Shown here: in pieces, positions 55,826 through 64,000 of the stretch
How positions within the stretch are numbered: position 1 is the first letter of the stretch
Layout of the letters: each line of letters opens with the position of its first letter
Origin: Bin5 sp965207495
Lineage (GTDB): Bacteria; Chloroflexota; Anaerolineae; Caldilineales; Caldilineaceae
Length of the DNA: 64,000 bases
NCBI GenBank assembly: GCA_965207495.1
Contig: OZ242287.1
Location: 4,526,001-4,590,000, forward strand
Reading direction: 5' to 3'
Made by a program: the position numbers and the translations under genes
Notes under the pieces: model-generated
The model's database searches: none
Seen by the model: only the letters and a program-made list of their open reading frames with translations
Told to the model about the DNA's origin: nothing

Positions 55826-57322
55826 TTACCTCGTCCCTGCCGCAACGTCCCTGTGCGTGTACGTTGTGCCGGTCAGGTTGTCGCCGCCAACCGCCTGCCA
55901 ACCGCCCGCCCCGTCCCACCAGGCCAAGAGCTCGTAGCGCACCGCGCCTGCTGCGGCTTCCCAACTCAGCACCACACCCCGCACCGTGGCCTCGGCCGTC
56001 ATCTTAGGCGCAAGCAGTGCCGACGCGGTTGCAGTCGGCGTCGCCGTTGGCTCTGATGTGGGCGTCAGTGTTGGCGTAGGAGTGGACGTAGGGGTAGGAG
56101 TGGACGTAGGGGTAGCCGTGGATGTGGCCGTCTCAGGCGGTTCCGGCGTGTATCCCGAATCATGAGACCCAGGGGCTTCAGGCGTGGAACCCGAATCATG
56201 AGGCTCAGGGGGTTCAGGCGTGGAACCCGAATCATGAGGCTCAGGGGGTTCAGGCATGGAACCCGGATCATGAGGCTCAGGGGGTTCAGGCATGGAACCC
56301 GGATCATGAGGCTCAGGGGGTTCAGGCATGGAACCCGAATCATGAGAACCAGTCGTCGCAGTCACACTGACAGTTTTCGACCATGCGCCGGGTGTGCCGT
56401 TGGCGGCCACTCCCCGAACGATATACCTATAAGTCGTACCTGCGGAAAGGCCCGTATGGCTGTAGGCAGTGCAGCTCAGGGCGCCATCGTCTAACCGCAC
56501 CCAGAAGTCGTCGGCCTGCGCAAACAACTCGTACCGCACAGCGCCTGAAACCGACGTCCAGCTCAACTCGACCACATTCCCAACATTAGCAGACGCTGCC
56601 AAGTCTGGCGCGGTCGGCACTTGATGAGACCCAGCCGTCGCAGTCGCAATGACTAAATTCGACCATGCGCCGGGTGCGCCGTTGGCGGCCACTCCCCGAA
56701 CGTAATAGTTATAAGTCGTACCTGCGGAAAGGCCCGTATGGCTGTAGATCGTGCAGCTCAAGGCGCCGTCGCCTAACAGTTCCCACACGTCGCCGTCGGC
56801 CTGCGCAAACAACTCGTACCGCACAGCGCCTGAAACCGTCGACCAGCTCAACTCAACCACGCCCCCACCATTAGCAGACGCAGCCAACTCTGGCGCGGTC
56901 GGCACTTGATGAGACCCAGCTGTCGCAGTCGCACTGACAGTATTCGACCATGCGCCGGGTGTGCCGTTGGCGGCCACTCCCCGAACGTTATACCTATAAG
57001 TCGTACCTGCGGAAAAGCCCGTATGGCTGTAGGCCGTGCGGCGCAGGGCGCCGTCGCCTAACAGCTCCCACACGTCGTCGTCGGCCTGCGCAAACAACTC
57101 GTACCGCACAGCGCCTGAAACCGACGTCCAGCTCAACTCGACCACGCCCCCACCATTAGCATTCGCAGCCAACTCTGGCGCGTCCAGAATCTCGGATGAC
57201 CTGCCCTGGGCCATCGTTCCACCATTAGTCAGAAGAATGAGAACGGCGACAACAGTCAGGAGACCAACGAAAAGAAGAACGCCCCGCGGCACTTTACACA
57301 ATTTCCTCGTACTGTCATTCAT
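55826..57322 (-). CDS. Secreted fibronectin-III-repeat protein 1, truncated by a nonsense codon
   Basis: 498 residues from the ATG at 57322 (GGAGGTGCCACC just upstream), stopping at the internal TAA. A hydrophobic segment near the N-terminus (GVLLFVGLLTVVAVLILLTN) is a signal or anchor. Three near-identical fibronectin-III-like domains of about 94 residues follow (VELSWTSVSGAVRYELFAQA ... GTTYRYIVRGVAANGTPGAWS), then a tandem Pro/Glu/His/Asp stretch (PEPPEPHDPGSM units), a Thr-Pro linker, and a fourth domain cut in its sixth strand. Probably a surface adhesion or matrix protein. First of three paralogues. Confidence 0.7.
   Translation of the reverse strand: MNDSTRKLCKVPRGVLLFVGLLTVVAVLILLTNGGTMAQGRSSEILDAPELAANANGGGVVELSWTSVSGAVRYELFAQADDDVWELLGDGALRRTAYSHTGFSAGTTYRYNVRGVAANGTPGAWSNTVSATATAGSHQVPTAPELAASANGGGVVELSWSTVSGAVRYELFAQADGDVWELLGDGALSCTIYSHTGLSAGTTYNYYVRGVAANGAPGAWSNLVIATATAGSHQVPTAPDLAASANVGNVVELSWTSVSGAVRYELFAQADDFWVRLDDGALSCTAYSHTGLSAGTTYRYIVRGVAANGTPGAWSKTVSVTATTGSHDSGSMPEPPEPHDPGSMPEPPEPHDPGSMPEPPEPHDSGSTPEPPEPHDSGSTPEAPGSHDSGYTPEPPETATSTATPTSTPTPTSTPTPTLTPTSEPTATPTATASALLAPKMTAEATVRGVVLSWEAAAGAVRYELLAWWDGAGGWQAVGGDNLTGTTYTHRDVAAGTR
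56154..56345 (-). repeat. 36-bp tandem repeat coding PEPPEPHDxGSx
   Basis: Five full 36-base units starting at 56154, 56190, 56226, 56262 and 56298, plus 12 bases of a sixth. Units differ at a few positions (GAATCATGAG or GGATCATGAG; GGCGTGGAA or GGCATGGAA). Multiples of three keep the frame, so copy number can vary without frameshift. Confidence 0.9.
56381..57200 (-). repeat. Three direct repeats of 282-285 bp coding fibronectin-III-like domains
   Basis: The landmark CCATGCGCCGGGTG occurs at 56381, 56663 and 56948, spacings 282 and 285. Most of each unit is nearly identical at DNA level, implying recent duplication or gene conversion. Each codes one domain of about 94 residues. Confidence 0.85.
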
Positions 57323-57591
57323 GGTGGCACCTCCGTGAATGAATCTACGCCGACCTCTGTTTGCGGCACGTACCGCGAGTGTTCGGCAGCTGCGAATCTC
57401 TATTTGCAAATTGTCGTTCGAACCGCTGGTGCGGAAGCACACCCACGTCCCGGACCAACCCTGTCAGACCACTACTAGTGAAGATAAGTCCGCCCCGTAG
57501 GCATAGATGGCGGCGACGCCATACCAGATATCGAGCTCTGTTTCGCACAGTCATCTGTGTGTTCGCCGCCAATTGGAGCCGTCAGTAGCCC

Positions 57592-59154
57592 TTAGAGTTC
57601 GTCGAGCACCTCCCTCCCGGCGGTATCCGGCATGGGCGTAACCGTGGGGGTTGGCGTGTAGGTTGGCGGAGCAGCACTCTCCTCCGACCCAGACTCGGTC
57701 GCAAGCGCAGTTGCAGAGGGATACACCATTAGCCAGCCGCTCGATTTGCCCGTCGCGTTCACCGCGCGTATCGAATAGTAGTAGGTCGTCCCGGCTCGAA
57801 CGTCCGTGTGCGTGTACGTTGTGCCGGTCAGGTTGTCGCCGCCAACCGCCTGCCAACCGCCCGCCCCGTGCCACCAGGCCAAGAGCTCATAGCGCACCGC
57901 GCCTGCCGCGGCCTCCCAGCTCAGCTCTACCCCCCGCTCCGTCGCCCGCGCCGTAAGATCCGGCACAGTTGGCACAGACGGCGTGACGGTCGGCGTCGGC
58001 GTTGACGCCTCGGCCACAGTTGCCTCAAGCGCGGTGGCAAAGGGATACGTCATCAGCCAGTCGCTTGTCTCCCCCGCCGCATTCACCGCGCGGATCGTAA
58101 AGTAATACGTCGTCCCGCCGGCAACATCCGTATGCGTGTACGTTGTGCCGGTCAGGTTGTCGCCGCCAACCGCCTGCCATCCGATCCCAACGTCCCACCA
58201 GGCCAAGATTTCGTATCGCACCTCGCCTGCTGCGGCTTCCCAACTCAGCACAACGCCCCGCCCCGTCGCCTCGGCTGTCATCCCAGGCGCAAGCAGCGCC
58301 GACGCGGTTGCGGTCGGAGTCGCCGTCGGCTCTGTAGTGGGGGTCAGTGTTGGTGTGGACGTGGGCGTTGCCGTAGCTGTAACAGTAGCCGTGGAAGTAG
58401 CCGTGGACGTCATCGTCGGAGTCGTCGTAGGAGCAGGCGGTTCCGGCCCACCCTGATTAGACCCGTCACCCGACAACAGTGGCGACCCGCCGTCGAACGG
58501 ATTCCCCCCAGGCGGCGCCGGCATCCACCCCGGCCCTGGGTAAATTGACTCACCATCCGGATATGTTGAAGGTCCCCGCTCCCCCTGCGACGGCGGCCTG
58601 TACACCTGTACCGTTGGCGTTGAAGTCGGCGGCGGGGCCACGGACGCTGTCGCACTGACATTTTTCGACCATGCACCGAGTACCCCGACGGCGTCCACGG
58701 TTCGCATTCTATAATTGAAGGTCGTGCCTGTGGAGAGTCCCGTATGAATATAGGTCGTTCCCGTCAGGTCGCCGTCGTCCAGCTGCCCCCAGGCGTCTTC
58801 GTCCAACTGCTCACTGCCGCCGTCGACTTGCACCCACAACTCGTACCGCACAGCGCCTGAAACCGACGTCCAACGCAGCTCGATCTCATTCCCCTCTATC
58901 GCTGTCGCAGTCAACTTAGGCGCGGTCGGCACCTGATCGGTGCCAGGCGGTGCCGGTGCAGGCTGATTGGACCCACCATCCGGTGCCGGTGCAGGCTGAT
59001 TGGACCCACCCCCACCATCCGGATGCGGCGGTGGAGCCTGGGCCCTCATTCTTTCATTTGTCAGAAGGGAGAGAGCGGCGAACACTATCAGAAGGGCAGC
59101 GAATAGAAGAACGCCCCGCGGCCCAATGAACAGTTTCCTCGTACTAAATTTCAT
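57592..59154 (-). CDS. Secreted fibronectin-III-repeat protein 2
   Basis: 520 residues; ATG preceded by GGAGGTGCCACC, identical to its neighbours. N-terminal hydrophobic segment GVLLFAALLIVFAALSLLTN, two short PAPDGGSNQ repeats, one fibronectin-III-like domain (about 80-175), a long Pro/Gly/Ser region containing YPGPGWMPAPPGGNPFDGGS, a Thr-Pro linker, then two further domains joined by a second Thr-Pro linker. Domain hallmarks: VRYE(L/I)LAWW, NLTGTTYTHTDV, GTTYY(F/Y)(T/S)IRAVNA. No sortase motif or membrane tail. Intact, unlike the neighbouring paralogue. Confidence 0.8.
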   Translation of the reverse strand: MKFSTRKLFIGPRGVLLFAALLIVFAALSLLTNERMRAQAPPPHPDGGGGSNQPAPAPDGGSNQPAPAPPGTDQVPTAPKLTATAIEGNEIELRWTSVSGAVRYELWVQVDGGSEQLDEDAWGQLDDGDLTGTTYIHTGLSTGTTFNYRMRTVDAVGVLGAWSKNVSATASVAPPPTSTPTVQVYRPPSQGERGPSTYPDGESIYPGPGWMPAPPGGNPFDGGSPLLSGDGSNQGGPEPPAPTTTPTMTSTATSTATVTATATPTSTPTLTPTTEPTATPTATASALLAPGMTAEATGRGVVLSWEAAAGEVRYEILAWWDVGIGWQAVGGDNLTGTTYTHTDVAGGTTYYFTIRAVNAAGETSDWLMTYPFATALEATVAEASTPTPTVTPSVPTVPDLTARATERGVELSWEAAAGAVRYELLAWWHGAGGWQAVGGDNLTGTTYTHTDVRAGTTYYYSIRAVNATGKSSGWLMVYPSATALATESGSEESAAPPTYTPTPTVTPMPDTAGREVLDEL

Positions 59155-59446
59155 GGTGGCACCTCCGTGATTGATTCACTGCCGACACCTCCTTGCGGCA
59201 CCTGCCGCGACCGATTGACTGTAGGAAATCCCTATCTGCTGGGTGTCGCCTGAACCGCAGGTTCGTGAGCTAGCCCAACTCCTGCTCCGACCCGGTAAAT
59301 TCACGTTCAGCGCGTGTCAGTCCAGACCAAAGTCAAAAGCGCTTGCGACGCCGTACCCGGTATCGCGCGGCTCGTCGCACAGTAAGTTAGATTAGCGCCC
59401 CGATTGGCGCCCTCGGTTGCCTTTAGAGTTCGATGAGCACACCTCT

Positions 59447-59965
59447 TCATACGAGCGCCGGCCTGGGCTTTCGCGTGGCCATCACGGTGACGACCGGACG
59501 AACCCGAACAGAGGGAAACTTGGCCCACCAGCCGCTCGTCTCCCCCGCCGCGTTCACCGCACGAATCGTAAAAAAGTAAGTCCGCCAGGTTCGAACGTCC
59601 GTGTGTACGTACGTTGTGCCTGTCAGGTTGTAACTGCCGATTGGCTGCCAGCCGGTCTCCTCGTCCCACCAAGCCATAAGTTCATACCGCGCCGCGCCCG
59701 CCACGGCATTCCAGCTCAACTCCACCCCCCACTCCGTCGCACGCGCCGTAAGTTTCGGCGCATACAGCGCGGACGCTGCTACATCCGACGACAGCGTTAA
59801 CCTCCCGGCCTCCTTCCACGGCAGCAAAAGCGCCGCAATCTGGAATCTGAATTTTCCATTTGCAAGAAGGTTGAAAAAAGTTAGGAGGGCGAAAACCGGC
59901 AGGAGGACAGCCAGAAGAATGACGACCCTCGACCGCGTGTACTGTCTACCCGTGCTGTATTCCAT
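59447..59965 (-). CDS. Secreted fibronectin-III-domain protein 3 (single domain)
   Basis: 172 residues; ATG at 59965 behind the same GGAGGTGCCACC leader. Hydrophobic segment VVILLAVLLPVFALLTFF near the N-terminus, then one fibronectin-III-like domain (LTARATEWGVELSWNAVAGA ... YFFTIRAVNAAGETSGWW) and a basic tail ending MATRKPRPALV. The simplest member of the tandem family, either ancestral or a deletion product. It is first in the direction of transcription. Confidence 0.75.
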   Translation of the reverse strand: MEYSTGRQYTRSRVVILLAVLLPVFALLTFFNLLANGKFRFQIAALLLPWKEAGRLTLSSDVAASALYAPKLTARATEWGVELSWNAVAGAARYELMAWWDEETGWQPIGSYNLTGTTYVHTDVRTWRTYFFTIRAVNAAGETSGWWAKFPSVRVRPVVTVMATRKPRPALV

Positions 59966-60772
59966 GGTGGCACCTCCGTGAAATACTCAGCGACGACCTC
60001 TGTTTGCAAACCCTGAACGCGAGTGATCATCAGTTTCGAATCCCGATCTGCTGGTGGTCGTCTGGACCGCAGTCTCGAGAATCGCAACGACAAAGGCTGA
60101 GAAAACCCCCGCAATGCCATACCTATCTGGAGCCAGAACGCGAACAGGGCCATGGCTGGACTGCCATGACCCTGCCCAAAACCCCTGATCCTCTCTGGTA
60201 GGACTATCGTCTTCTACTGCCAGGCAAGTTTCAGGACACTTCCCATCGGCGGACTCCACTCCTCAAAAAATCCGCACAGCTGACAGAAAATCCTGAACTG
60301 TTCCAACCGCCATCGGTATCGCTTGAATTCGCAAAATGGCGATATGGTGAGACAGTAAACACCCGTGAGAATCAGGTCCAGTTGACGCTACGCCTGCAAG
60401 AAACAGGCAGTAACGAAACAACTGAGGTTGCTACCGGCACCGAAGTAGCATTTTTGTTCTTGTGTTGATCTTAGCCGATTCTTGCCGTGTTTGTCTCGCT
60501 CAAATGTTCCAGTATCGGAGCCTACCAGTAACCAGGTTCGGGCCCCTTGCTCGGACAGCCCTCCGAATCAGAAATTGCCAGCGTCTTGCCACCGCACAGG
60601 CAAACGATGCAACGGCCGCGTTGGTGCACGCCAGGGACATACAACTGTTTGTAAGCCGCGATAAGACCCGGCTTTCTTGAGAAACCGAACCAAAAGGGAA
60701 TGTGACTCGCGGAGTGGTTACTTGCCTGAAACGTGGATCACTAGGGGTCAGAAACTGCTCGCCAAATTCACT
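59966..60772. other. Intergenic between divergent units; upstream flank of the fibronectin-III family
   Basis: No convincing gene. 59966-60130 resembles the flanks upstream of the genes at 57322 and 59154 (CGCGAGTG, GAATC(C/T)CGATCTGCTGG, ACCGCAG phrases), so the duplicated unit includes the 5' region. 60130-60772 shows nothing recognisable. Confidence 0.5.
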
Positions 60773-60800
60773 TTGACAATTGCCAGCCCAGTGCTATACT
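60773..60800 (+). promoter_or_regulatory. Strong extended sigma-70 promoter of the sugar ABC operon
   Basis: TTGACA at 60773-60778, a 16-base spacer, and TATACT at 60795-60800, preceded by TGC, which makes an extended -10 element. Expected start near 60807. Confidence 0.8.
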
Positions 60801-60805
60801 TCTCG

Positions 60806-61122
60806 CCGTCCCCTCAGCCCAGATCGGAAAAGTGGTAAAAGGCCGCCTGAAACCTGCGAACACCGACTGACAGCCGCGAAGATCGAATCACAGTTGCGAA
60901 TCGCTACGCCTACACTGCCCGTATATAGTTGGCACGCTTGCATCGCTTTCGCAACCCATTTGCACAAGTCATCGATCGCCAGTTGAATACACTGCCGTCT
61001 CATGCCCTCGGCGGCGTCTCGGCATATGGACTAGAGGGATCCTGCAACCCTCTCAGTCCACGCAATAACACCGAATTCCACTCTTGTAGCAAACATCAAA
61101 TTCAGCCTTTCAGGAGGAAAAG
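60806..61122 (+). promoter_or_regulatory. Long untranslated leader of the binding-protein gene
   Basis: About 315 bases from the predicted start to the ATG at 61123. Contains a hairpin at 61027-61060 with arms TGGACT/AGTCCA then GAGGG/CCCTC around a nine-base loop. Several GCGAATC/GCGAA phrases repeat between 60856 and 60910. No known riboswitch class was recognised. The length suggests post-transcriptional control. Confidence 0.4.
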
Positions 61123-62463
61123 ATGCACAAGACTAGTCGTCGTCAGTTCTTAAAGGTGGGCGCCGGCCTCGGCGCAGTCACAATGTTGGCAGCATGCGCG
61201 CCGGTCGCAAGCGAAATGGACGCCGGCAGCGCCGACGCTATGGATGAACCCCTCGATCTCGTCGTCTGGTACCAGGACTGGGACGGCGCCAACCGCATCA
61301 TGGGATGGGTACAGCCGGAGTTTGAGAAGGACCACGAAAACGTCACCGTCGACCTCCAGGCAATCGGCTACGGCGACCTGCTCAACAAAATGCTGCCCTC
61401 CATCGCCTCCGGCACCGAAGGCGACGTCATGATGATGTACACCGACTGGGTCGTCGCCACCGACATCACCCGCGTCTTCCTCGACATCACCGACCACGCC
61501 GGCGGCGCTGCCGAACTCGAAGAAAAGATGTGGCCTGCCGCCTTCCAGGCCGTCGAAGTGCCCGGCAACAAGGTATACTACCTGCCCTGGCTGGCCGGTA
61601 TCCGCGGCGCCGCCATGACCGTCAACACGGTCCACTGCGACGAAGCAGGCGTCGATTACCTCAACTTCGGCACCTACGAAGACGTAATTGATGCCGGCAT
61701 CGCCATGACGCAGATGAACGACGAGGGCAAAGTCACCCGCTCTGGTTACTCGATTGCCAGCTCCCAATATCAGTTGCTGTGGACCCTGATCTGGCAGCTG
61801 GGCGGGGACTTCTTCGACAGGGAGACCGGCGTCTGGTCCCACGACAGCGAAGTGGGCGAAGCCGCCGCACAGATCCTGCACGACGTCTACCATGTCCACA
61901 AGACCGTCGACTTCGAGCTGTTTACCAACGAATACGAGGCCTGCGGCCAGCAGCTCGTCTCGATCTGGGGCAACGGCGCCTGGACCATGAGCGTCCTGAC
62001 CGACGTGGCCGACGTGCCGGCCGACAACATCGTTACGCCGCCCCTCGCAAACGCAGCCGAATATGTCCTCTACCCGCAGCATGTCGCCGGTTACGGACTT
62101 TCGAAGCGGTTGGCCGACGACGCCGCCAAGCTGTCTGCCGCCGTCGACTTTGCCCTACTCATCGTCAGCAACGGCGCGCTCCTGCAGGCGCTTGACTTCT
62201 ACTCCGGCGTTGTCCCCTCCAAGGGCGTTTACAACGATCCCGGCATCGGCGATGTCAAATACGGCCTCGTCTCCAAGCGCGTCGCCGAGGGCATGTGGCC
62301 CTACGCACGCTATCCCCAGGACCACGTGGCCCAGCAAGGCCCGGCCGCAGCCGAGTTCGACCGCGCCATGCGCCAGGAAATCAGCATCCAGGAAGCGCTG
62401 TCCAACATGGACGCCTACCTGCAGGAACAGGAAGATCAGGCCCGAGAACGTCTGGCGGCCTGA
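61123..62463 (+). CDS. Sugar ABC transporter substrate-binding lipoprotein (SBP_bac_1 type), Tat signal
   Basis: 446 residues; ATG follows CAGGAGGAAAAG. The N-terminus TSRRQFLKVGAG carries the twin-arginine motif (Arg6-Arg7), and a lipobox LAAC ends with Cys25, so it is exported folded and lipid-anchored. Mature part is MalE-like: LDLVVWYQDWDG, VQPEFEKDHENVTVD, SIASGTEGDVMMMY, VPGNKVYYLPW, WQLGGDFFD and FALLIVSNGALLQAL. Captures a sugar or oligosaccharide. Precedes a MalF-type permease gene. Confidence 0.9.
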   Translation: MHKTSRRQFLKVGAGLGAVTMLAACAPVASEMDAGSADAMDEPLDLVVWYQDWDGANRIMGWVQPEFEKDHENVTVDLQAIGYGDLLNKMLPSIASGTEGDVMMMYTDWVVATDITRVFLDITDHAGGAAELEEKMWPAAFQAVEVPGNKVYYLPWLAGIRGAAMTVNTVHCDEAGVDYLNFGTYEDVIDAGIAMTQMNDEGKVTRSGYSIASSQYQLLWTLIWQLGGDFFDRETGVWSHDSEVGEAAAQILHDVYHVHKTVDFELFTNEYEACGQQLVSIWGNGAWTMSVLTDVADVPADNIVTPPLANAAEYVLYPQHVAGYGLSKRLADDAAKLSAAVDFALLIVSNGALLQALDFYSGVVPSKGVYNDPGIGDVKYGLVSKRVAEGMWPYARYPQDHVAQQGPAAAEFDRAMRQEISIQEALSNMDAYLQEQEDQARERLAA

Positions 62464-62484
62464 CCTCAAAAAAGACAGTCTGAA

Positions 62485-62516
62485 CGGGCGCCGCGTACAT
62501 TGGTACGCGGCGCCCG
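62485..62516 (+). promoter_or_regulatory. Strong hairpin between binding-protein and permease genes
   Basis: 14-bp perfect stem: CGGGCGCCGCGTAC (62485-62498) and its complement (62503-62516) with a four-base ATTG loop, 22 bases after the binding-protein stop. No T tract. Likely sets higher mRNA level for the binding protein than for the permease, as for malE-malF intergenic structures. Confidence 0.7.
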
Positions 62517-62537
62517 CCAACCAGCGGAAACATAAGT

Positions 62538-63485
62538 ATGACTACGTTGCAAGATCACCCCGTCTCCGGTGGTCAATCGTTGCCGCAACTACCCGTCGCC
62601 CGCCGTGACAGCGTCTGGCGGCGCTTCAGGCGCGCCAGCCCCTTCGCGCTTGTCTACTCCGCCGCAATCCTCATCTTCTATACGATTATCTTCATTATCC
62701 CATTCGGCACCGGTATCTGGCTCGCCTTCCAGAACTGGGACTTTATCACCACCCCCAAATTCGTTGGCCTGCGCAACTTTGGCAGAGCCTTTACTGATCA
62801 ATACTTCTGGTGGGCTTTGCAGAAGACTTTGCTGTTTTCGGTGGTTGAGATCGCCCTCGGCTTGACGCTCGCGCTCCTGTTCGCGCTCGCCTTGAGCCAG
62901 ATCCTCGGCAAATGGCAGAACATTTATCTCTCGCTCTACTATTTGCCCGTGATCACACCGCTGGTAGTCTCGCTCTATCTGTGGCGCTGGCTGTACCGGC
63001 CCACCGGCGGCGCCTTCAACACGCTACTGAGCAGCGTCGGCCTGCCCGAGCAACCATTCCTGGCCAGCCCGCAGCAGGCGCTGTGGGCCATCACCGCCGT
63101 GATCATCTGGGCGCATCTGGGCACCGGCATAGTCCTCTTTCTGGCCGGCATAAACGACGTGCCGGAAAGCCTGTTCGAGGCCGCCCGTCTTGACGGCGCC
63201 GGTTTCTGGCAGTCCTTCTTCAAAATAACCATGCCTCTGATTCGCCCCGTACTCGTCTATCAGATGGTGGTCAGCGTGATCGGGACCGTGCAGATGTTCG
63301 AGGCTTTCTTCCTCATACCGGGCCCCGGTTTCAGCACCCGCACACTGGCGCTCTACACCTACGAATTGGGCTTCCGCGCCCTCAATCTCGGCTACGGCGC
63401 CGCCGTCTCACTGATCATATTCGTAATGTTATTGGGCGCGACCGTCTTCCAACTCCGCCGCTGGCAAATCCAATGGGAACATTGA
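62538..63485 (+). CDS. Sugar ABC transporter permease, MalF/UgpA type
   Basis: 315 residues, six membrane segments. FALVYSAAILIFYTIIFIIP for the first, GIWLAFQNWDF and NFGRAF typical of the periplasmic start, and the EAA loop VPESLFEAARLDGAGFWQSFFKITMPLIRP at about 210-240. Partner MalG-type permease and ATPase are not seen in the remaining 500 bases: the following gene is unrelated, so the operon is incomplete or uses components elsewhere. Confidence 0.9.
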   Translation: MTTLQDHPVSGGQSLPQLPVARRDSVWRRFRRASPFALVYSAAILIFYTIIFIIPFGTGIWLAFQNWDFITTPKFVGLRNFGRAFTDQYFWWALQKTLLFSVVEIALGLTLALLFALALSQILGKWQNIYLSLYYLPVITPLVVSLYLWRWLYRPTGGAFNTLLSSVGLPEQPFLASPQQALWAITAVIIWAHLGTGIVLFLAGINDVPESLFEAARLDGAGFWQSFFKITMPLIRPVLVYQMVVSVIGTVQMFEAFFLIPGPGFSTRTLALYTYELGFRALNLGYGAAVSLIIFVMLLGATVFQLRRWQIQWEH

Positions 63486-63625
63486 TCGCAGTTTGTGCGT
63501 GGAATAATTTGTCGAAACCGGTCAAGAACCAAGATATTGTCCTGATCGAGAGATCCTACACCGGCCCAGGACTCTTGCTGCAAGACAATATCCCTCGAAG
63601 TAACTACATGTGTTAAGGGTGTGAC

Positions 63626-64000
63626 ATGACGTCTGAAGTGGCGGTTTTGAATAGGGAGGCGATTGCTCTCGCAGCAGATAGTGCCATTACATTTACCAAT
63701 GGTACCGGGCAGAAGATCTTTACCTCGGCCAGTAAAATCTTCACACTGTCAAAATACCAGCCCGTGGGTGTGATGATTTATGGAAACGCAAGTTTTATGG
63801 GGATTCCCTGGGAATCAATTATAAAGATTTACAGAAGCAGATTGGGATCAGATACATTCAAGAAGGTGACAGATTATGTTGATAACTTCCTTGCCTTTTT
63901 GAGTGGAGGAGACCTGCAATTTTCAAGTTCCGAAGAGGAACAAGAGGAATTCCTGCGCCGTTCGGTACACTGGTGTTTCAAGAGCATTAGGGAGAGAATT
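63626..64000 (+). CDS. Proteasome-beta/Ntn-hydrolase-like protein, N-terminal part
   Basis: Open for 125 codons from the ATG at 63626 to the window edge. The start reads MTSEVAVLNREAIALAADSA, then ITFTNGTGQKIFTSASKIFT and VGVMIYGNASFMGIPWES. The pattern T-x-x-(V/A)...(A/V)LA(A/G)DS.(I/A)T...KI resembles the N-terminus of proteasome beta subunits/HslV, where Thr after the initiator Met is the nucleophile; here Thr2 could serve. Later residues are helical and acidic. Codon use is much richer in A/T (AAA, ATT, GAA, TTT) than its neighbours, suggesting horizontal acquisition. GGGTGTGAC precedes the ATG. Full length unknown. Confidence 0.6.
   Translation, partial: MTSEVAVLNREAIALAADSAITFTNGTGQKIFTSASKIFTLSKYQPVGVMIYGNASFMGIPWESIIKIYRSRLGSDTFKKVTDYVDNFLAFLSGGDLQFSSSEEEQEEFLRRSVHWCFKSIRERI

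Noticed and set aside
56154..56345. Possible CRISPR array
   Set aside because: The 36-base units abut directly without spacers and lie in frame inside a coding region, so they are a coding minisatellite.

Overview
The window is a GC-rich bacterial chromosome segment, most consistent with Chloroflexota of the Caldilineaceae/Anaerolineae kind. This is an inference from gene style: lipoproteins with acidic Ala/Glu/Pro linkers after the lipobox, secreted proteins with long Thr-Pro tracts, several phytanoyl-CoA dioxygenase (PhyH) homologues, Gfo/Idh/MocA and MDR/SDR dehydrogenases, and complete Dpp/Opp-type and sugar-type ABC transporters. No rRNA, tRNA or CRISPR array was seen.

Layout. 1-134 is the start of a ribokinase-like gene leaving the left edge. 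946-19120 is a plus-strand catabolic and uptake block: 2-hydroxyacid dehydrogenase, a glycosidase-like/FGE-like fusion, a PhyH dioxygenase, three successive copies of a two-gene cassette (uronate-dehydrogenase-like SDR plus NHL beta-propeller), a two-bundle ferritin-like protein, and a five-gene peptide/oligosaccharide-type ABC transporter. 19218-19440 holds the decayed end of another SDR. 19486-33000 is a carbohydrate and small-molecule block, mostly on the minus strand: GH127-like protein, Gfo/Idh/MocA oxidoreductase, two more PhyH proteins, a PIG-L-like protein with an altered active-site motif, GH32 fructan hydrolase, sarcosine-oxidase-like flavoenzyme, BKACE enzyme, zinc alcohol dehydrogenase, the wreck of a second MDR dehydrogenase, and an SDR.

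33453-50078 is mainly housekeeping: a Cys-rich small protein, an internally repeated 825-residue lipoprotein, a MurE-type ligase coupled to a membrane-anchored beta-propeller, an alkaline-phosphatase-superfamily hydrolase, a TIM-barrel isomerase overlapping recD2, a CPA2 antiporter, and NUDIX and HAD hydrolases. 50661-54869 carries two tandem metallo-beta-lactamase-fold paralogues, a DUF433/DUF5615 toxin-antitoxin pair and an MFS exporter. 55400-59965 is a tandem family of three fibronectin-III-like secreted proteins, one broken by an in-frame stop. 61123-63485 starts a sugar ABC operon behind a strong promoter and long leader. An AT-richer, proteasome-beta-like gene runs off the right edge.

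How it fits together (inference): solute-binding proteins capture oligosaccharide- or peptide-like substrates; GH32, GH127-like and glycosidase-like proteins release sugars; the SDR/propeller cassettes could oxidise uronates or aldoses to lactones and open them; PhyH, flavin oxidase, BKACE and dehydrogenases finish the oxidation. A composite hairpin repeat recurs in intergenic regions near 0.3, 25.8 and 50.4 kb, with its last hairpin alone near 55.0-55.1 kb. Two gene remnants, tandem duplications and internal repeats point to active duplication and decay.
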